In this document: piece after piece, positions 19,202 to 27,313 of the stretch
How the letters are laid out: every line of letters begins with the position of its first letter
Position numbering within the stretch: position 1 is the stretch's first letter
NCBI RefSeq assembly: GCF_017306545.1
Contig: NZ_JAFKID010000013.1
Location: 112,675-176,674 of the forward strand
DNA length: 64,000 nucleotides
Direction: 5' to 3'
DNA from: Mesorhizobium sp.
Lineage (GTDB): Bacteria > Pseudomonadota > Alphaproteobacteria > Rhizobiales > Rhizobiaceae
The notes under the pieces: generated by a model
What the model was told of the DNA's origin: nothing
Seen by the model: the letters and a program-made list of their open reading frames with translations, nothing else
Database searches by the model: none
Program-made: the position numbers and the translations under genes

Positions 19202-19911
19202 CCGCAGCCCTTCGCGCCAACGCCATCGCCGCTGCCGGCCTTGTCGGTGTGGCCGGCGAGTGCGCGCTGTGCGATCCGCGCGGGGTGCTTTATTTCCCGG
19301 ATATCGGCCTGCTCTGCGTTTCCGACCTGCATCTGGAAAAGGGTTCTTCCATAGCCCGCCGCGGCGCGCTGATCCCGCCTTACGACACGGCGGCGACGCT
19401 GGCGCGGCTGGCCGAGGCGGTTGCCGCCTATCAGCCGAAGATCGTCGTCAGCCTCGGCGATTCCTTCCATGACGGCTGGGGCGCCGAGCGCCTGCCTGTG
19501 CCGTTCCGCGATACGTTGGAAGCCTTGATGGCCGGCCGCGACTGGTTCTGGGTGACGGGCAACCACGATCCGGACGCGCCCGCCGACCTGCCGGGCGAGA
19601 CGGTCGGGGAACTGGCCGTCGGCGCGCTGCGCTTTCGCCATGAGCCGTCGCGCGACGGGGCCGAGGGCGAGGTGGCGGGGCACCTGCATCCCTGCGCCCG
19701 CATCGTCCAGCGCGGCCGTTCGGTCAGGCGCCGTTGCTTCGCCGGCGACGGCGCCCGCATGATCATGCCGGCCTTCGGCGCCTATACCGGCTCTCTCAAT
19801 GTCCTCGACCGCGCCTATCACGGCCTGTTCGACCGTGCGAGGCTGATGGCCTACATGCTCGGCGCCGACCGCGTTTTCGCCATGCCCGGCTCGATGCTCA
19901 GGCCGGGGTGA
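19198..19911 (+). CDS. pdeM: ligase-associated DNA damage response endonuclease PdeM
   Basis: Metallophosphoesterase-fold nuclease, 237 residues. All metal motifs are visible: VSDLHLEKGSS, SLGDSFHDGWG, WVTGNHDPDAP, and EVAGHLHPC near residue 160. The EKG after the first motif and PAFGAYTGSLNVLD near the end are typical of PdeM. It is translationally coupled to the helicase by ATGA. With ligase, exonuclease and helicase it completes the four-member set presumed to act in DNA damage repair; the exact pathway is not established by sequence. Confidence 0.94.
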   Translation: MTAALRANAIAAAGLVGVAGECALCDPRGVLYFPDIGLLCVSDLHLEKGSSIARRGALIPPYDTAATLARLAEAVAAYQPKIVVSLGDSFHDGWGAERLPVPFRDTLEALMAGRDWFWVTGNHDPDAPADLPGETVGELAVGALRFRHEPSRDGAEGEVAGHLHPCARIVQRGRSVRRRCFAGDGARMIMPAFGAYTGSLNVLDRAYHGLFDRARLMAYMLGADRVFAMPGSMLRPG

Positions 19912-19980
19912 TTTCCCTCGAGACCGTTTCTTGCGCTTTGTGCGTCGAGCGCTCGCAGAGGGGCCCCTGTGCGATAATCC

Positions 19981-20769
19981 TCAATCCTTGCGGAAGACGA
20001 TGCGGCCCATCCAGCCGGTCAACATGGCCAGCGACACCGACAGGAAGCCGTAGAAGAAGCCGTGGTTGTGGGCCAGCCGGAACACCGCCTGCTCGAAGCC
20101 GGACTTGCGGATTTCGAGCTGCGCCGAGCTTTCCTTCACGAACACGCCGTTCTTGAACAGGAAGGCGCGTGCCTTGTGCGTGCCCACCGGCACGTCCGGT
20201 GCCAGTCTGACCGTGGCGCGGAAGAGGTTCTGCGACAGGAATTGCACGCCGCCGACGTTCTCGCTGTAGAGGCCCGTCGCCGCTTTGCGCTGGCGCAGCG
20301 CCTTGGTGAACTCGGCGATGGTCGCCGGCGGCGATTCCGGGTCGGCCGGTTGCATGTAGATGTTGCCGGCGCCGAGCGAGAGCTGCTTGTAGCTGTCGGG
20401 CTGGGTGATGTCCTGGAAGGGCCGCGTGGAGGCCACCGAATAGGAGACGGGGACGTTGTCGAACTGCTCGGATTCGAGGTTGATCCAGACGCCGAGCACC
20501 CGGTCCTTGCGCCGCACCACGACGGGCCTCGCGGGTCCTTCCAGCACGACGATGACGTCGTAGCGTCCCTGCCGGGCGATCTGCGGGTCGGCGTCCTCGA
20601 GCGAGCCGAAGATGGTGAGGTCGGCGCCGGAGAAACCGGCCGTGATGGAGACGGCGTCGGTGGACAGTCCGATCTGGATGCCTTCGTCGTGCGTCGCCTG
20701 GGCATGCGCGGCCGCCGCCGGAAGCGAAATCGCCAGGGCAAGCAGGGTCGCCATCGCCGCCGTGCGCAT
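19981..20769 (-). CDS. TIGR02186 family transmembrane protein
   Basis: The 262-residue product has a signal peptide (ATLLALAISLPAAAAHAQ|ATHD), a long periplasmic domain, and one C-terminal membrane helix (GFFYGFLSVSLAMLTGWMGRIVF). Family members are alphaproteobacterial and almost always sit next to a TSUP exporter, as here: the two reading frames overlap as TGATG at 20767-20771. The domain strand pattern (ITAGFSGADLTIFGSLE) is typical. Probably an accessory subunit of that transporter, which is inference from context. Confidence 0.85.
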   Translation of the reverse strand: MRTAAMATLLALAISLPAAAAHAQATHDEGIQIGLSTDAVSITAGFSGADLTIFGSLEDADPQIARQGRYDVIVVLEGPARPVVVRRKDRVLGVWINLESEQFDNVPVSYSVASTRPFQDITQPDSYKQLSLGAGNIYMQPADPESPPATIAEFTKALRQRKAATGLYSENVGGVQFLSQNLFRATVRLAPDVPVGTHKARAFLFKNGVFVKESSAQLEIRKSGFEQAVFRLAHNHGFFYGFLSVSLAMLTGWMGRIVFRKD

Positions 20770-21692
20770 CAGCCGGCCCCCGGCACGGACAGCGAATAGA
20801 TGTTCGGCGGCGTGACGAAGAGGTCGATGGCGAGGCGGATCGCGACGGCGAGCACGAGCATGGCGAGCAGCGCGCGCAGCTGTTCGCCGCGCAGCCGCTG
20901 ACCGGCCTTGACGCCGTATTGCGCGCCGGCGACGCCGCCGACCATCAACAGGAAGGCCAGCATTGCGTCCACCGTCTGGTTGGTGGTGGCGTGCACCAGC
21001 GTCGTATAGGCGGAGGTGAAGATGATCTGGAACAGCGAGGTGCCGATGACGACGTTGGTCGGCACGCGCAGCAGGTAGATCAGCGCCGGCACCATGATGA
21101 AGCCGCCTCCGACGCCCATGATCGAAGACAGAAAACCGATTGCCGCACCCAGTGCGATGATCGGAATGACGCTGACGAACAGCTTCGAGGCGCGGAAGCG
21201 CATCTTCAGCGGCAGGCGGTGAATCCAGTTATGCTGGCCGGATTTCTTCAGCGTCGGCGCCGCTCCCGAGCGCGTGGCGCGGATGGCGTTGACGCTTTCA
21301 TAGAACATCAGCCCGCCGACGGTGCCCAGCATGACGACGTAGAGCAGCGAGATGAACAGGTCCAGCTGGCCGATCGAACGCAGCAGCGAGAACACCCATA
21401 TGCCGACGGTTGAGCCGACGACGCCGCCGGCAAGCAGCACCCCGCCCAGCTTGAAGTCGAGCGTGCCGCGCTTCATGTGCGACAGCGCGCCGGAGAAGGA
21501 GGAGGCGATGACCTGGTTGGCGCCGGTGGCGACCGCGATCGCCGGCGGGATGTTGTAGAAGATCAGCAGCGGCGTGATGAGGAAGCCGCCGCCGACGCCG
21601 AACATGCCCGACAGGAAGCCGACCGCTGCGCCCATGGCGAGCAGCACGAAAACGTTGACCGAAATTTCCGCGATCGGGAGATAGATGCTCAC
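20769..21692 (-). CDS. sulfite/organosulfonate exporter, TauE/SafE (TSUP) family
   Basis: The 307-residue multi-span membrane protein has about eight helices in two repeats. Each repeat carries the family motif: GFLSGMFGVGGGFLITPLLI in the first half and GFLSSIMGVGGGFIMVPALI in the second. Its substrate is likely a small sulfur compound or organic acid; the sequence does not decide. First gene of a two-gene unit with TIGR02186. Confidence 0.9.
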   Translation of the reverse strand: MSIYLPIAEISVNVFVLLAMGAAVGFLSGMFGVGGGFLITPLLIFYNIPPAIAVATGANQVIASSFSGALSHMKRGTLDFKLGGVLLAGGVVGSTVGIWVFSLLRSIGQLDLFISLLYVVMLGTVGGLMFYESVNAIRATRSGAAPTLKKSGQHNWIHRLPLKMRFRASKLFVSVIPIIALGAAIGFLSSIMGVGGGFIMVPALIYLLRVPTNVVIGTSLFQIIFTSAYTTLVHATTNQTVDAMLAFLLMVGGVAGAQYGVKAGQRLRGEQLRALLAMLVLAVAIRLAIDLFVTPPNIYSLSVPGAG

Positions 21693-21772
21693 CCGTCAGT
21701 CTCGACCCGTTTGTCCTCGGGCCGGTAAAGCCCAGGTCGGTATAACACCGAAAAGCTAATCTGTTCTTGCAC

Positions 21773-21808
21773 CGGCAGCGCGGCGGGACAAATCCCGCCG
21801 CGCTGCCG
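21773..21808. terminator. perfect 16-bp stem-loop between podJ-like gene and TSUP gene
   Basis: A perfect 16-bp stem, loop CAAA, of which one arm core is CAGCGCGGCGGGA. It lies 72 bases after the podJ-like stop (minus strand) and 80 bases before the TSUP start. No U-tract follows on either strand. It may be a strong RNA-stabilising terminator for the podJ-like mRNA or may shield the TSUP transcript. Confidence 0.55.
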
Positions 21809-21879
21809 AAACGAAAACCATCTCAACTGTTTAACAGGCGAAACTGTGGCCGGGCGTCACGTCAGCGACGCCATCCGCC

Positions 21880-24800
21880 TCATTTGCGCGCCAAAAGCGC
21901 CTTCACCAGCTTCTCATCCACCGTGCCGGTCGCCTGCATGCCGTTGTCGGTCTGGAAGGCCATGATCGCCTTCTTGGTCTTGCCGCCCATGACGCCGTCT
22001 GTGCCGCCGGCGTCGTAACCGTTCTTGTTGAGGATCTTCTGGATGTTCTGCACCGCCTTCTTCATGTCGATGCTGGCGGTGACTGTCGGCGCTTCCTGCC
22101 AAGCGTCGGGAATGTCGACGCTGTTGGCGGCCGGATCGAGCGGCTTGGCCTTCCACAATTCGACCGCCGCGCGCGCCTTCTCGAGCTGCTCGGGGCGAAG
22201 CGCGTTGGCGATCTCGTCGCGTTTGGTGGCGGCGTCCTTGTCGCCGGTCTTGGCGACCAGAGCGAACCACTTGTAGGATTCCTCCAGGTTCTGCTTCATG
22301 CCGGCGCCCTTGGCGGCAAGAATGCCGAGATTGAACTGGCTGTCCTTGACGCCGAGGTCGGCCGCCTCCTGGAACCAGTGCGCCGCCGACTGGTTGTCGG
22401 TGGTGCCGTCCGCGGCCATGGCATAGAGAACGGCCAGGTTGTGCATGGCGCTGGCGTTGCCCTGCTGGGCCGCCAGCTGATACCAGGTCTTCGACTTGGC
22501 GATGTCGCGCGTCAGGCCGATGCCCTTCTCGTAGAAATTACCGATGCGGTATTCCGCCGGCGCGAAACCGAGATCGGCCGCCTTCTGGTACCATTTCGCC
22601 GCCTCGGCCATGTCTTCCTTGACGCCGCGCGCCTCGGCATAGCGCGAGCCGATCTCGAACAGCGCCTTGGGGTCGTCCTTGGCCGCGGCTTCGCGCAATG
22701 CCGGCGGATTGATGCTGTCCGGAACCGTGAGGCCGGCATCGGTGGCGGAGGCCGCCGGAGGGACGGCGCCGGTGGTTTCCTTCGACGGGGTTGCGGCCTG
22801 CGCGGGCGCATTGTCGACCGCAGGCGCTGCCTCGGCCGCCATGGGCGCGGCACCGGCCGTGCTGTCGATTGCCTTCGCGGCTGCCTCGGCCGCGCCGATA
22901 TCCTCGGCATCCGACCCGACCTTGGCGTCCGCAGGCTCGATTGCCGCGCTTGCGCTTTCGGCCGGCGGGGCGGCATCCTGTCCGATCATGCGGACCGGCG
23001 GCTCGTTTCCTGTCGCGGCGGTTTCGGCGGGCTTGGCATCCACGGCCTTCGCGGCCGGCACCTGCGCCATCGCCACGGAAGCGGTTGCGGGCTTGGCGTC
23101 GGCCGCCACCGAACCCTGGCTGTCCACGATCGGCGCCGGCTGGTTCGCCGCCGTCCGCTGCGGGTCGGAAAGGAAGGCCTTGCCCAGTTGCAGGCCGGCC
23201 AGTGCCAGCATGATGGCCGCCGCCGCCATCAGGATCGGCTTGCGTCGCGCCTTGATGAGATCGCCGATGCGCAGCGCCTTGACCGGCCCGGCAAGCGTGG
23301 ACTGGCGTTTCAGCGCCTCTGCCTCGGCCGCCGCTGCCTGGGCGGCGCGGCGGGCTGCGGCGATGAAGTCGGATTTGGCGGCGTCGCCGTCGCCGGGCCT
23401 GGCATGCTGGCCGCGCTCGTCGCGCACCCGCTTCATGATGGCGCTGAGGTCGGGCGCGCCCGAGCCGGGTTCGAGCGGCCGGTTGACCAGCTTCGGCTCC
23501 AGCGGCTCGTCGATGTCGATCGTCGGCGCCTCGGCCGTGGTTGCGGCCGTTGCGACGGCTTCGGGCTGCTCGGCTGCGCGGCGCAATTTCAGGGCGCGCG
23601 TCAGGCCGCCCAGCATCGACTTGCGCGGTTCGCTTTGCTCGGCCTTGTCCTTGTCGTCACCCAGCGCGGCGCGCGCGGCCTCGGCCGCCGCCTCTGCCGG
23701 CGTGCGTGCGGCCGGCCTTGCGACGGGAGCTGGAACCTCCCCTTCTGCCTCGTTCGCCAGCGCCAGGGTTTCGCCGATATCGAGCGCCGGCGCCTCGCGC
23801 ACGGAGATTTTGCCGCGCGGCTGCTCCGTCGCAGCGAGGGGACCGTCGCTTTCCAGCGAACCCAGCCGGTCGACGATCTTGAGCAGCGTGTCGTGGATCG
23901 CCTCGAAGGTCTTGGCGTTGCGCTCGTCGGAACGGCGCGTCAGGCCCTCCAGCGTCTTGAGGTCTTGCGCCAGACCGGAAACGGCGGCGGTGTCGGGGTT
24001 GGCGTTGCCCAGCGCGCGCACCGCGTTCTCGGCCGCCTCGCGCGCCGTTTCCAGGATGGTGTCGCGATTGGAGGCCAGCGCCGTTTCGATCCGTTCGATG
24101 CGCGGGGCGATGTCTTCGAACTCAGGCAGCGGGCTGCCCGGCCGGGAAAGATGCGCCGAAAGGCCGGCCACCTGCGCTTCCAGCGAGCGGATCAGGTCGG
24201 GATCGACCGCGGCGACCTGCGCGGCGGAGGAATCGAGCCGGCTCGAAATGCTTTCCAGCCGACTTTCGAGGGCGCGGATGGCGTCCTGGCCGCCCAGATC
24301 GGCTGGCCGGGTTTCCAGCCGCTTGGCAAGCGCGGTGAAACGGGCGTCGATCGCCTCCATGATGCCGCTGGTTTCGAAGGCGGCGTCCGGGGTGCGCCGG
24401 TCCAGCCGCTCGGCGACTTCGCTCAGGCGGTTTTCGAGATCGTTGAAAAGCAGGTTGCCGTGCTCGATGGCGTCGCCCTGGCGGCGCTCGATCATGTCGG
24501 CGATGGCGTCGAAGCGCTGCTCGATGCCTTGCAGGAGACTGTCGGCATGGGGAAGGGCAGGGGCCTGCCCGACGCGCTCGGCGATGGCGGCGATCTGCTG
24601 GCCGAGCCGCTCCATCGCCTGCTCGGGCAGGCTGGCGCGGGCGGCGAGGGTGTCGACGCGGTTCGAAAGCAGGGCGAGGCGGTCTATCATCTCGCCGGCG
24701 GGACGGTCGGCGGCGACCTCATCGATCTGGGCGGCGAGCGAATCGATGCGTCGCTCGATGCGCTCGAACGAGGCGGGGTCGAAGGCGTTGGATTGGGCTG

Positions 24801-25728
24801 CGACGGTCGAGGCGACGATGGCGCGCGAGATTTCGTCGAGCCGCTCGTCGATCATGCCGAACGTGTCGTTGCCGCTGCCTTGCTGGTTGACGAAATGATC
24901 GACGGCGCCGGCCAGCGTGCGCACCTTTTCCTCCAGCGAGCGCAGCGACAGCGTTTCGGGCAGGTTGGAAACGGCCGAGCCGATCTGCTCCAGCCGTTCG
25001 GTCAGCGCGGCGATGCCGGCATCGCCCTGCGCAGCGCGTCCGCTGGCGCCGAAGCGGTCCTCGAAGGCGCTCCAGCGGCGGTCGAACTCGTCCCAGCGAC
25101 GGTCCAGCCCGCGCACGCTTTCCTCGCGCGCCAGCGTGTCGAGCGCCGCCTTGACCTGCTCCAGTTCGAGCCGGAGCAGGTTGACGCTCCTGTCGTCGCT
25201 CTTTTCGGCCAGCGTCTGAATGGCGCCTGAAAGCCGCTCGAACTCCAGCCCGAGTTCGGCGCTGCCCTTGGCCGACGACGACCCGGAGCGATAGGCGCGC
25301 TCGATGTCCTCGCGCAAGGTCTGGAATTCGCGGCGCACGCCGACCGTCATCTGCTGGCGCAACTCGTCGCGCAGGCCGCGCAGCTCGCCGGCGATCTTGC
25401 CGACCGCCGCCACGCTGTCTTCCTGGCCGCGCACGCGGTCGATGTCGCGGGCGATGGCCTGGTAGCTCCGCTCGGTCGGCGCCCCCGGCCTGCGCGGCGG
25501 CTGGGCGGGGCGCTGTTCATGGGCGCGGACCGCCTCTGGCGCGCGGGGTTCGCCGTAGGGCCGGCTGTGGCCGTAGCGCGGCTCGCCGTAGCCGGCGGCG
25601 CTGTCGCGCGGCCGTTCCAGCCGCTGCTCCAGCGTCTCCAGCGACCGGTTCAGCTCTTCCAGCGTGGTGTACGACCTGCGCTGCCTGCCGGCATTGACCG
25701 TATCGAGATAGGACCGCCTGCTGTTCAT
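21880..25728 (-). CDS. PodJ-like polar localisation factor with Sel1 repeats and peptidoglycan-binding domain
   Basis: The 1282-residue product starts MNSRRSYLDTVNAGRQRRSY, matching the conserved PodJ N-terminus, so I reject a longer frame upstream. Residues about 30-600 are a long coiled coil (many ERLEQI / RRIDSLAAQID blocks), and about 600-800 are a charged linker. A membrane helix lies at about 830-850 (PILMAAAAIMLALAGLQLG). An acidic Ala/Pro-rich stretch follows, then Sel1-like TPRs (about 1010-1180, e.g. EIGSRYAEARGVKEDMAEAA). A C-terminal peptidoglycan-binding domain closes it (about 1226-1282). PodJ organises the old or new pole in Caulobacter and rhizobia. The cytoplasmic coiled coil and periplasmic wall-binding ends fit that topology. 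Confidence 0.88.
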   Translation of the reverse strand: MNSRRSYLDTVNAGRQRRSYTTLEELNRSLETLEQRLERPRDSAAGYGEPRYGHSRPYGEPRAPEAVRAHEQRPAQPPRRPGAPTERSYQAIARDIDRVRGQEDSVAAVGKIAGELRGLRDELRQQMTVGVRREFQTLREDIERAYRSGSSSAKGSAELGLEFERLSGAIQTLAEKSDDRSVNLLRLELEQVKAALDTLAREESVRGLDRRWDEFDRRWSAFEDRFGASGRAAQGDAGIAALTERLEQIGSAVSNLPETLSLRSLEEKVRTLAGAVDHFVNQQGSGNDTFGMIDERLDEISRAIVASTVAAQSNAFDPASFERIERRIDSLAAQIDEVAADRPAGEMIDRLALLSNRVDTLAARASLPEQAMERLGQQIAAIAERVGQAPALPHADSLLQGIEQRFDAIADMIERRQGDAIEHGNLLFNDLENRLSEVAERLDRRTPDAAFETSGIMEAIDARFTALAKRLETRPADLGGQDAIRALESRLESISSRLDSSAAQVAAVDPDLIRSLEAQVAGLSAHLSRPGSPLPEFEDIAPRIERIETALASNRDTILETAREAAENAVRALGNANPDTAAVSGLAQDLKTLEGLTRRSDERNAKTFEAIHDTLLKIVDRLGSLESDGPLAATEQPRGKISVREAPALDIGETLALANEAEGEVPAPVARPAARTPAEAAAEAARAALGDDKDKAEQSEPRKSMLGGLTRALKLRRAAEQPEAVATAATTAEAPTIDIDEPLEPKLVNRPLEPGSGAPDLSAIMKRVRDERGQHARPGDGDAAKSDFIAAARRAAQAAAAEAEALKRQSTLAGPVKALRIGDLIKARRKPILMAAAAIMLALAGLQLGKAFLSDPQRTAANQPAPIVDSQGSVAADAKPATASVAMAQVPAAKAVDAKPAETAATGNEPPVRMIGQDAAPPAESASAAIEPADAKVGSDAEDIGAAEAAAKAIDSTAGAAPMAAEAAPAVDNAPAQAATPSKETTGAVPPAASATDAGLTVPDSINPPALREAAAKDDPKALFEIGSRYAEARGVKEDMAEAAKWYQKAADLGFAPAEYRIGNFYEKGIGLTRDIAKSKTWYQLAAQQGNASAMHNLAVLYAMAADGTTDNQSAAHWFQEAADLGVKDSQFNLGILAAKGAGMKQNLEESYKWFALVAKTGDKDAATKRDEIANALRPEQLEKARAAVELWKAKPLDPAANSVDIPDAWQEAPTVTASIDMKKAVQNIQKILNKNGYDAGGTDGVMGGKTKKAIMAFQTDNGMQATGTVDEKLVKALLARK

Positions 25729-26192
25729 CGAAACGTCCGCTTCCGAAATGGCCGGCAAAGCCGGCATTCTGTCCCCGTCGGGAACCGAAACCGCGAACGG
25801 CGGGAGCCAACGAAAAGCAGGCGTCCCGGTCTTCGACCGCGCTCCGAGAAACCGTGAACAATGCAAGACAGGATAGACACGGATGACCGACATCCGCACA
25901 TTTCGCCCAACGTGGTAAACAAGCCGTTAACCAAGCTTAAGAAGACGCGCAGTTTGGCCGGCGGGATTTCGGCGGAAAGTCCGGTTTGCAGGCAGTGCAT
26001 AGCCGGTTTGCAGGAAATGCTGTTGCATGGCGCGTTAACCACCGCTATGTCCTTACGTAAACGTAAGAGGCGTGCGAGGGCGCGCGCTTGCGGACTTTCG
26101 TGCAACCGACTGGAAGCCAACACCCCGACTGCTTCCGCCAGGCGACGGCAGGTGCATCACCGCCGCGCCGCATCCGGGGAAAGTCTAGATCC
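25729..26192. promoter_or_regulatory. divergent control region between podJ-like and merR genes
   Basis: A 464-base gap, more AT-rich than the genes. It holds a TTAA-N6-TTAA arrangement (25927-25940) and a separate GTTAACC (26034-26040), resembling but not matching the CtrA consensus TTAA-N7-TTAA. It also holds the palindrome at 26052-26067. The podJ-like gene and the merR gene must both be transcribed from here. I see no coding potential. Confidence 0.45.
26052..26067. promoter_or_regulatory. candidate operator upstream of the MerR gene
   Basis: CTTACGTAAACGTAAG has 7-bp arms CTTACGT / ACGTAAG around a 2-base centre. It lies 126 bases before the merR start. A related site precedes the acyl-CoA dehydrogenase gene at 27213-27234. 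MerR regulators of the LiuR kind (branched-chain or fatty acid catabolism) are known to bind TACGT-type inverted repeats, so autoregulation is likely. Confidence 0.6.
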
Positions 26193-26654
26193 ATGACCAT
26201 GATGACGGCCGGCGAAGCCCTGGCCAATACAAACGGCATTCCCAACGATCATATGGACGATTTCGTGCGTATCGGCGAAATGGCCAAGCAGTACGGCGTG
26301 ACGCTGCGCACGCTGCGCTTCTACGAGGACAAGGGCCTGCTGAACCCGAAGCGCGACGGCGCCACCCGCCTTTATACGCGCCGCGACCGGGCGAGGCTCA
26401 AGCTGATCCTGCTCGGCCGCAAGGTCGGCTTCTCGCTGCGCGAGGTCAAGCAGATGATCGATCTCTACGACCCGACCGGCTCCAACACCAGGCAGCTTCG
26501 CCTGACGCTCGACAAGTCGGAAAAGCAGCTCGCCCGCCTCCAGAAGCAGCGGACGCTGATCGACGACGCCATCGCCGAATTGACGGCCATGACGGACACG
26601 GTGCGCCAGTTGCTGGCGGAGCGCGCCCCGGCCCAGTCCAGCGCGGCCAACTGA
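26193..26654 (+). CDS. MerR-family transcriptional regulator of the adjacent acyl-CoA catabolic operon
   Basis: The 153-residue product has a MerR helix-turn-helix and wing at about 23-92 (FVRIGEMAKQYGVTLRTLRFYEDKGLL, RLYTRRDRARLKLI). A coiled-coil dimer helix follows (LDKSEKQLARLQKQRTLIDDAIAEL). No metal-binding cysteines are present, so it is not a metal sensor. ATG at 26193 starts MTMMTAGEALANTNG. The first beta-oxidation gene begins 660 bases downstream on the same strand, and matching palindromes precede both. It probably senses an acyl-CoA. Confidence 0.87.
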   Translation: MTMMTAGEALANTNGIPNDHMDDFVRIGEMAKQYGVTLRTLRFYEDKGLLNPKRDGATRLYTRRDRARLKLILLGRKVGFSLREVKQMIDLYDPTGSNTRQLRLTLDKSEKQLARLQKQRTLIDDAIAELTAMTDTVRQLLAERAPAQSSAAN

Positions 26655-26722
26655 GGCCGGTCGGTCCTCGTCTCGCCTGCTGAATTAACCGGTTCGGAAG
26701 CCTACGCTGCTATCGGTCGGCC

Positions 26723-27178
26723 ATGTACTGGGGCTGGATGATTGTTAGCGTCATTCTGGGCGCCGTTTTTTTGCCATCGCACGTTGCTGCTGCGAATCGC
26801 AAAACCGGCGCAGAGGCGATTTTCAACAAGCCCGGATTGATCTTGTTTTTGGCAGCTCTCGGTGCGTGTGGCGGTTGGGGCATACTTTATTATGCGCCGT
26901 TGGCGTTTTATCGCGCCGGAGTTGCTTTCGTAACTCTGTACAACGATCCTAGGAATCCCCTGCTTCTCCTGGTTCCTCGGCTCGTCGGCTTCGCGGTTGC
27001 CCTCGCGTTCGCATACGCAGGCATCCGCGCTTGGCGTTCAAGTGTGCGTGCACAAAAGGAAAAGCTCCATCGGTTGAGCACCGCCGCCTTGTTCTTGTCT
27101 TTGGCTCTCTGGCTTGCCGCGTTTTGCATTTTGATGGCTGGACTATACGTTTCATTGGAAATGCAGCGAAATCTATAG
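26723..27178 (+). CDS. hypothetical four-span membrane protein, low GC
   Basis: The 151-residue product has four hydrophobic segments (MYWGWMIVSVILGAVFL; GLILFLAALGACGGWGILYY; LLLLVPRLVGFAVALAFAYA; ALFLSLALWLAAFCILMAG). I recognise no family. Base composition is unlike the neighbours: 28 of 60 bases are G or C at 26881-26940. It lies between the MerR gene and its presumed target operon, which suggests insertion by transfer. There is no clear Shine-Dalgarno; coding is supported mainly by the coherent hydropathy. Confidence 0.6.
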   Translation: MYWGWMIVSVILGAVFLPSHVAAANRKTGAEAIFNKPGLILFLAALGACGGWGILYYAPLAFYRAGVAFVTLYNDPRNPLLLLVPRLVGFAVALAFAYAGIRAWRSSVRAQKEKLHRLSTAALFLSLALWLAAFCILMAGLYVSLEMQRNL

Positions 27179-27212
27179 GTCCGATCCGATCAAAATTTGG
27201 CTCGTTTCAAAA

Positions 27213-27234
27213 TTGACGTTTACGCAAACGTCAA
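27213..27234. promoter_or_regulatory. candidate MerR operator upstream of the beta-oxidation operon
   Basis: Inverted repeat TTGACGTTT, four bases, AAACGTCAA: a perfect 9-bp pair of arms, 80 bases before the acyl-CoA dehydrogenase start. Its TTGAC could double as a -35 box, as in MerR-type promoters where the regulator binds between -35 and -10; TATTTG a few bases further is a weak -10 candidate. It shares ACGT-N4-ACGT spacing with the site upstream of merR. Confidence 0.65.
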
Positions 27235-27313
27235 TATTTGCTATGCGCCTGTCAAGATCGATCCGCCCCGCGCTTCGGGCCGCGCGGGGCGGCCATTGAG
27301 GGTGGAGGAAATC

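Noticed and set aside
22378-25230. 950-codon frame on the plus strand opposite the podJ-like gene
   Set aside because: Low-complexity Arg/Gly-rich translation with no motif. The minus-strand frame has clear PodJ, Sel1 and peptidoglycan-binding features.
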